Below are positions 14,435-17,819 of a DNA stretch of 17,819 nucleotides, piece by piece. The notes below the pieces were generated by a model. That model saw nothing but the letters and a program-made list of their open reading frames with translations, was not told the origin of the DNA and made no database searches. Origin of the DNA: an uncultured Bacillus sp. (GTDB lineage Bacteria > Bacillota > Bacilli > Bacillales > Cytobacillaceae); the NCBI GenBank assembly GCA_937894355.1, contig CALCRD010000247.1:1-17819 (forward strand), written 5' to 3'. The position numbers and the translations under genes are program-made. The first letter of the stretch is position 1, and each line of letters starts with the position of its first letter.

Positions 14435-15337
14435 TTATATATTTTGGGTTTTCCCCTTCATTTTATAATGCTTGATAATGCTTAAAGCAGTCAGAAGAAC
14501 AATGTATAAAGGAATCATGACTAACAAGATGGCCAAAAAATCACGTCCTGCCGAATACGTTCTAGAATCAAAGCCGCTTATGAAAAGATGACCTAAAAGA
14601 TAGGATATAGGCAAAAGCAGAATTTTTGTCATGATATTTCTTACTTTTTCATTTTGATAAAATATCGCCCTAGCAACCCCGAATATAATTGCCAAACCTG
14701 CGGCAAAAAAAGCATAGTATCCCAAAACCAGTCTTGGTAATGTGGTCCTAAACCCATCTGAATTCTCACCGTGTATTAAAATATCGCCACTTCCATCAGT
14801 CGAATAATAATAAACAGCATCTACCGTTTCATCATCAGGATTCAAAACTGTATTATCCATATGGTTTTTGCTGAAAATTCGATTCCAAATACTATCCCAT
14901 ACGGTGATATTATAAACATATCCTGAACCTTCTTCAGCAGGATGATGACTGATTTCATATCCAGATACCTCATCACTAAATGTAGCAATTACCTTTCCGT
15001 CCTTGTTCTCGGTTATGGATACGACGCTATCACCATAGGGAATGTATTCTGGTGAGGTTAAATAAGCAATGGCCACAATAGCAACAACCATAGTCAGCAT
15101 GGCTGACAAGAGACTTGTTAGAATTTTTTTCTTTCGCAAGGTGGATTTTAACTTCCTTAAAGGTGCTGTATCGATATCAATCGGAGTATGATTGGAAATA
15201 TTCATTTCATCCAATTCCTTCTTGCAGCTTTCGCACGAGCTAATATGTTCAACTACCAATTTTCTCGTATCAGCACTTGCTATATCCTCCGCGTATAACG
15301 GTAAAATATCCCGAATCACATTGCAGCTTATTTTCAT
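14435..15337 (-). CDS. Anti-sigma factor with zinc-finger (ZAS) domain and four membrane helices
   Basis: A 300-residue membrane protein. The cytoplasmic N-terminus has the anti-sigma zinc motif His31-x3-Cys35-x2-Cys38 (EHISSCESC), with Cys5 a possible fourth ligand. A first helix (about 72-94) leads to an extracytoplasmic stretch of about 110 residues, followed by three more helices (about 203-226, 236-256 and 266-288). The outer stretch would be the sensor; I do not recognise its fold. The ATG overlaps the sigma stop codon as ATGA, so the two are co-translated. It should hold the sigma factor at the membrane until a surface signal arrives. The signal cannot be told from sequence. Confidence 0.88.
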   Translation of the reverse strand: MKISCNVIRDILPLYAEDIASADTRKLVVEHISSCESCKKELDEMNISNHTPIDIDTAPLRKLKSTLRKKKILTSLLSAMLTMVVAIVAIAYLTSPEYIPYGDSVVSITENKDGKVIATFSDEVSGYEISHHPAEEGSGYVYNITVWDSIWNRIFSKNHMDNTVLNPDDETVDAVYYYSTDGSGDILIHGENSDGFRTTLPRLVLGYYAFFAAGLAIIFGVARAIFYQNEKVRNIMTKILLLPISYLLGHLFISGFDSRTYSAGRDFLAILLVMIPLYIVLLTALSIIKHYKMKGKTQNI

Positions 15338-15819
15338 CGATAATCCTCCATTCGCTCCTTAATCTTGTTTCTCGCTCGGTGATAAGTAACACATGCCCAG
15401 TTGTCACTTTTTCCAAACAACTTAGCAATCTGCTTGAATGTTAATTCTCCAAAAACTCTCAGTGAAAATACTTCTTTATATGGTTCGTCAAGTGTATGGA
15501 TAATTTCATGAACCTTCATGGACGTTTCTTGAGAGGCGACTTTTTTTTCAACATCAAAGTCAGCAACCTGCCCTGGTAGTTCATCGATATTCACAAGCTT
15601 GTTTTTCTTACGCAGATAAGAGAAGTAACTGTTTTTGGCAATCTGACATAACCATACCCGAATATCGCAATTTCCTTTGAAACTATCAAGCGATTTTAAA
15701 GCCTTCACAAATGTTTCCGACGTAATATCCTCTGCAATATGCTTATCTCCAGATAAGCTGTATATATACAAAAATACATCACTAAAATAATTAGTATATA
15801 TATCCTCGAGCTGTGCCAC
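15334..15819 (-). CDS. ECF RNA polymerase sigma factor
   Basis: A 161-residue ECF sigma factor. Region 2 spans about residues 1-75 (YTNYFSDVFLYIYSLSG, AEDITSETFVKALKSL, WLCQIAKNSYFSYLRKKNK). Region 4 spans about 105-157 (LDEPYKEVFSLRVFGELTF, IAKLFGKSDNWACVTYHRAR). Region 3 is absent, as in ECF proteins. The start is GTG at 15819, preceded by AAGGAGG at 7 bases; the frame cannot extend further upstream with any sense. It overlaps the anti-sigma gene by 4 bp. The upstream TGTAAG-16-CGTC motif suggests that it transcribes its own operon. A dead copy of the gene lies at 13181-13333. Confidence 0.92.
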   Translation of the reverse strand: MAQLEDIYTNYFSDVFLYIYSLSGDKHIAEDITSETFVKALKSLDSFKGNCDIRVWLCQIAKNSYFSYLRKKNKLVNIDELPGQVADFDVEKKVASQETSMKVHEIIHTLDEPYKEVFSLRVFGELTFKQIAKLFGKSDNWACVTYHRARNKIKERMEDYR

Positions 15820-15841
15820 TATTCCACCTCCTTATCTATAA

Positions 15842-15867
15842 GACGCGATAGTTTTGATTATCTTACA
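15842..15867 (-). promoter_or_regulatory. Candidate ECF (autoregulatory) promoter of the sigma operon
   Basis: The minus strand reads TGTAAG (15867-15862), 16 bp, then CGTC (15845-15842). CGTC is a common ECF -10 and TGTAA(C/G) a plausible -35. It sits between the upstream terminator and the sigma ribosome site and is preserved in the dead copy (TGAAAG-16-CGTC) where surrounding bases have drifted. Confidence 0.6.
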
Positions 15868-15882
15868 AATTTTTCGAAAAAA

Positions 15883-15911
15883 AATCCCAAAGTCGAAAAG
15901 ACTTTGAGACT
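15883..15911 (-). terminator. Terminator directly upstream of the sigma promoter
   Basis: On the minus strand an imperfect stem (arms 15911-15900 and 15894-15883, GACTTTGGGATT side perfect, one or two mismatches at the base) with a 5-base loop is followed by TTTTTTTT. It insulates the sigma operon from the 105-residue gene upstream and is the second of two stacked terminators there. Confidence 0.75.
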
Positions 15912-15937
15912 AGTCATTGTAGAACACCATCAAAAAA

Positions 15938-15975
15938 GTGCGTTACCTCATCCGAAAATGGATGGTGCACCGCAC
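15938..15975 (-). terminator. Terminator of the 105-residue membrane protein gene
   Basis: Nested stems on the minus strand: outer GTGCG/CGCAC and inner CATCC-ATTTTC-GGATG, followed by TTTTTTG. It begins 9 bases after the stop codon of the gene at 15984. Confidence 0.7.
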
Positions 15976-15983
15976 CTTTTCTA

Positions 15984-16301
15984 TTAAATAAACATTGTCC
16001 CTGCAACGATGAAGCTAAATAATGTACCAAGAACCATACTGACTGCTCCCAAAAACATTAATATAGCACCGTGTAATTGATTTCTTAAATTAAGTACCAT
16101 AAAACCCATACCTACAGCGACTGCTCCAAACAATAGCGGCATGAAGATTATCGAAATCACGAACGAAATCCAACCTGCAATCACATAAGCCAAACCATTT
16201 GATTCGGATTGCGAATGTTCGTGAGTTAATTTCACAATACCACAATTTTCACATACAGTTCCATTTGCCAAGTTAACAGCTTCATTTTGATAATTATACA
16301 T
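15984..16301 (-). CDS. Small membrane protein with N-terminal CxxC
   Basis: A 105-residue protein that I cannot place in a named family. The N-terminus has Cys17-x2-Cys20 (VCENCGI) with His27 and His29 nearby, possibly a half zinc ribbon. Two or three hydrophobic segments follow (about 38-58, 60-72 and 79-104). The ATG follows AGGGGATGA. It has its own terminators and lies upstream of the sigma operon in the same direction. A link to that operon is unproven. Confidence 0.75.
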   Translation of the reverse strand: MYNYQNEAVNLANGTVCENCGIVKLTHEHSQSESNGLAYVIAGWISFVISIIFMPLLFGAVAVGMGFMVLNLRNQLHGAILMFLGAVSMVLGTLFSFIVAGTMFI

Positions 16302-16728
16302 TTAATCATCCCCTGTAAAAATTTTTTTAGACCCCTACATAATTAGTTATTAAAGGCAGATCATTTCACTATTAATACCAAAACCACTCCTATCGAAAAA
16401 ATGAGTTTTTCTGATAAACCGTGTTGTAGTTAACAAGACCTTGTTCACAATTTAGACAAATATTCTTACTTGATATATTAACATAATGTTTTGAAAAATC
16501 AAGCATTTAGTTTCTAAGAATAATATTTTGATAAAATATTAATCAGATTTTGGTATTTTGATGTGCCAATCCTTAGAATCTTGATTTGCGTAACAATACA
16601 GTTGATGATAGGCATATCTTACTTAAAGCTCAAATAAAAAGAGCCTAATCCAATTTGGATTAAGCCTTTTTTTATAAAGTTATGCATTTTACAGTTAATT
16701 ACTTAAAGTGCCTCTTTCCGTCTTCATC
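16302..16728. other. Intergenic region with a palindrome and a terminator
   Basis: This 427-bp AT-rich gap shows one perfect palindrome, AACAAG-AC-CTTGTT at 16432-16445, about 130 bp upstream of the 105-residue gene. It could be an operator for that gene. The terminator of the hydrolase gene at 16638-16670 is listed separately. I see no ORF with a ribosome site and no clear promoter. Confidence 0.5.
16638..16670 (-). terminator. Terminator of the DUF2974 hydrolase gene
   Basis: On the minus strand the arms GGCTTAATCC and GGATTAGGCT pair fully when G-U is allowed, with a 5-base loop, followed by CTTTTTATTT. The G-U pairs favour function on the minus strand. The core GAGCCTAATCC is shared with the hairpin at 12925-12976. 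Confidence 0.85.
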
Positions 16729-17571
16729 CTATAAATCTTTAAGTATTTCATTGATAGAATCCACTGTCACATTCATAAGAATATACATTGAATAGTCATT
16801 GATAAACTTTGAAAAATCAGATTCCTCTCCCATAGGGAGAAGCTTTCCATTCTCATCAAGCATAATATGAGGAAAATGATTGGCAATAAAACTTTCACCC
16901 TCTACATCGATATACAGTCTTGTTCCGGCAATTGGAATCATTAATACATTCACATAATCCGACTTGGCACTAATGGAGGTAATAAAGTCCTTTCTTTCTG
17001 CAATTTCCTTTGCGTACTTTTCAAAGAATTCAGGAGAAAAACCCTGTCCATCAAAAGAAACACATCTGCTAATTCGGTCCGTAACAATCGTTACAAACTG
17101 GGCTTTATTCCCTCCCTTTGAATGGCCGGTAACGGTTAAATCGTTTCCCCATTCCTTAGGAAGGCTATTAATATATTCTGCTGCTTTCCGTTGTTGGACT
17201 GTTTCAGTCAGGTATCCGCCTTCTCCATTATCATGCCATTCATATGGACTACCCGTTCCTCTAAAAACAATATTAACATCAGTTGGAGCATCCGCATTAT
17301 CGACAAAGGCCGCTGCCCGCATCCCGTTATCATTCGGTACATAGTTTTGAACCACATAATTCTTTAGATGACTGTTTTCTGGAGCATTAAAAGCGTTGAT
17401 AATTTTCTTCCAATCCTCGATTTCCAATCCGCCCGTTCCTGGATTTTTGCCATTGGCAATTTGGTTTTCAGCAATACCCAAAACCCTCTTGACACTTTGA
17501 TCATTATCAATTTCCTTCAAATAGATAAGATTATCTAACAGCAATAATAGGTCATCCGATAAAGATGGCAT
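16729..17571 (-). CDS. DUF2974 (Mbeg1-like) alpha/beta-hydrolase
   Basis: A 280-residue protein of the lipase-like alpha/beta-hydrolase fold. The nucleophile elbow is GHSKGG with Ser151. Other landmarks are NIVFRGTGS (about 100-108, strand and oxyanion loop), FDGQGF (Asp174) and NHFPH (His232 or His235), plausible members of the catalytic triad. This matches the DUF2974/Mbeg1-like family, whose substrates are mostly unknown; GHSKGG is typical. There is no signal peptide. The ATG directly follows the TAA of the preceding gene, with GGTGG upstream, so the two are translationally coupled. Related hydrolases sometimes sit in toxin or secretion-system loci, but nothing here shows that. Confidence 0.85.
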   Translation of the reverse strand: MPSLSDDLLLLLDNLIYLKEIDNDQSVKRVLGIAENQIANGKNPGTGGLEIEDWKKIINAFNAPENSHLKNYVVQNYVPNDNGMRAAAFVDNADAPTDVNIVFRGTGSPYEWHDNGEGGYLTETVQQRKAAEYINSLPKEWGNDLTVTGHSKGGNKAQFVTIVTDRISRCVSFDGQGFSPEFFEKYAKEIAERKDFITSISAKSDYVNVLMIPIAGTRLYIDVEGESFIANHFPHIMLDENGKLLPMGEESDFSKFINDYSMYILMNVTVDSINEILKDL

Positions 17572-17819
17572 TTATCTTCCACCGCCTTGAGCATATTCCT
17601 CTAAAGGATACTCTTCGACTGAAAAATTGCTTTTGATACAATAACCTTTTCTTTCTATAAATAGTTCATTCGCTGAAGATAAAATACCATTGAGTGGTGT
17701 AGACTTTACGGTCTCTTTGTCACTAATGTTTATCGCAATAAAGTCGACAATAATATCCAGCTTGTTTTCAATTAATTCATTTAATAGTTCTTTATATTGA
17801 CTTTCGCTGGTTGCTGTAG
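17572..17819 (-). CDS. C-terminal end of an unrecognised protein, cut by the window edge
   Basis: The last 81 codons of a gene entering from beyond 17819 and ending at TAA 17572-17574. The visible part is soluble, acidic and helical at first (SESQYKELLNELIENKLDII), with a later beta-like stretch and a glycine-rich tail (EEYAQGGGR). I do not recognise it. Its stop codon abuts the start of the hydrolase gene, so the two products probably work together. Confidence 0.75.
   Translation of the reverse strand, partial: TATSESQYKELLNELIENKLDIIVDFIAINISDKETVKSTPLNGILSSANELFIERKGYCIKSNFSVEEYPLEEYAQGGGR

Overview
The window looks like chromosomal DNA from a low-GC Gram-positive of the Bacillaceae (Bacillus or Neobacillus type). 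This rests on AGGAGG-type ribosome sites with frequent GTG/TTG starts, SigA-like and extended -10 promoters, U-tailed hairpin terminators, and gene families typical of the group: a YtrA-type GntR/ABC operon, a YerD-like FMN protein, an ArsB/YwrK-like transporter followed by a YwrJ-like protein, and an ECF sigma/anti-sigma pair. No phage, integrase, transposase, rRNA, tRNA or CRISPR was seen.

Layout. (1) 95-3212, minus strand: a four-gene operon of GntR repressor, ABC ATPase, ABC permease and an exported protein, with overlapping or touching junctions. Upstream lie four copies of one 7-6-7 palindrome, the probable repressor operators. (2) 3213-4689: 1.5 kb without a convincing gene. It holds those operators, a 21-bp tandem repeat, a separate 20-bp tandem repeat and, about 100 bp further on, six DnaA boxes in one orientation at roughly helical spacing. 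(3) 4690-7017, minus: a YerD-like glutamate-synthase-domain protein followed by a KDPG/KHG-type aldolase. They share a leader with an extended -10 promoter and a terminator-like long-range stem. (4) 7336-9207, minus: a crotonase-fold protein lacking both classical catalytic glutamates, and a seven-repeat RCC1 propeller protein of clearly higher GC. (5) 9388-10367: an unrecognised 98-residue protein (plus) facing an XRE regulator gene broken by a frameshift or small deletion (minus). (6) 10671-12724, plus: an ArsB-family transporter and a three-repeat DUF2642/YwrJ-like protein, then a strong ribosome site with only a 20-codon ORF. (7) 13074-16301, minus: an intact ECF sigma/anti-sigma operon, an orphan AAA/ABC-type ATPase and, beyond it, an internally deleted dead copy of the same operon. 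Both copies keep a matching candidate ECF promoter and a hairpin terminator. A small zinc-ribbon-like membrane protein precedes the intact operon. (8) 16729-17819, minus: a DUF2974 (Mbeg1-like) alpha/beta-hydrolase coupled to an upstream gene cut by the window edge.

The genes do not form one pathway. The window is a series of small self-contained units, several autoregulated. It carries visible signs of turnover: one gene interrupted, one operon duplicated and decayed, one GC-shifted repeat gene and one orphan start site. The most unusual features are the DnaA-box cluster beside iteron-like repeats, the four-operator array, and the dead sigma operon with its preserved promoter. All functional statements come from reading the sequence and from memory of protein families; no database search was run.
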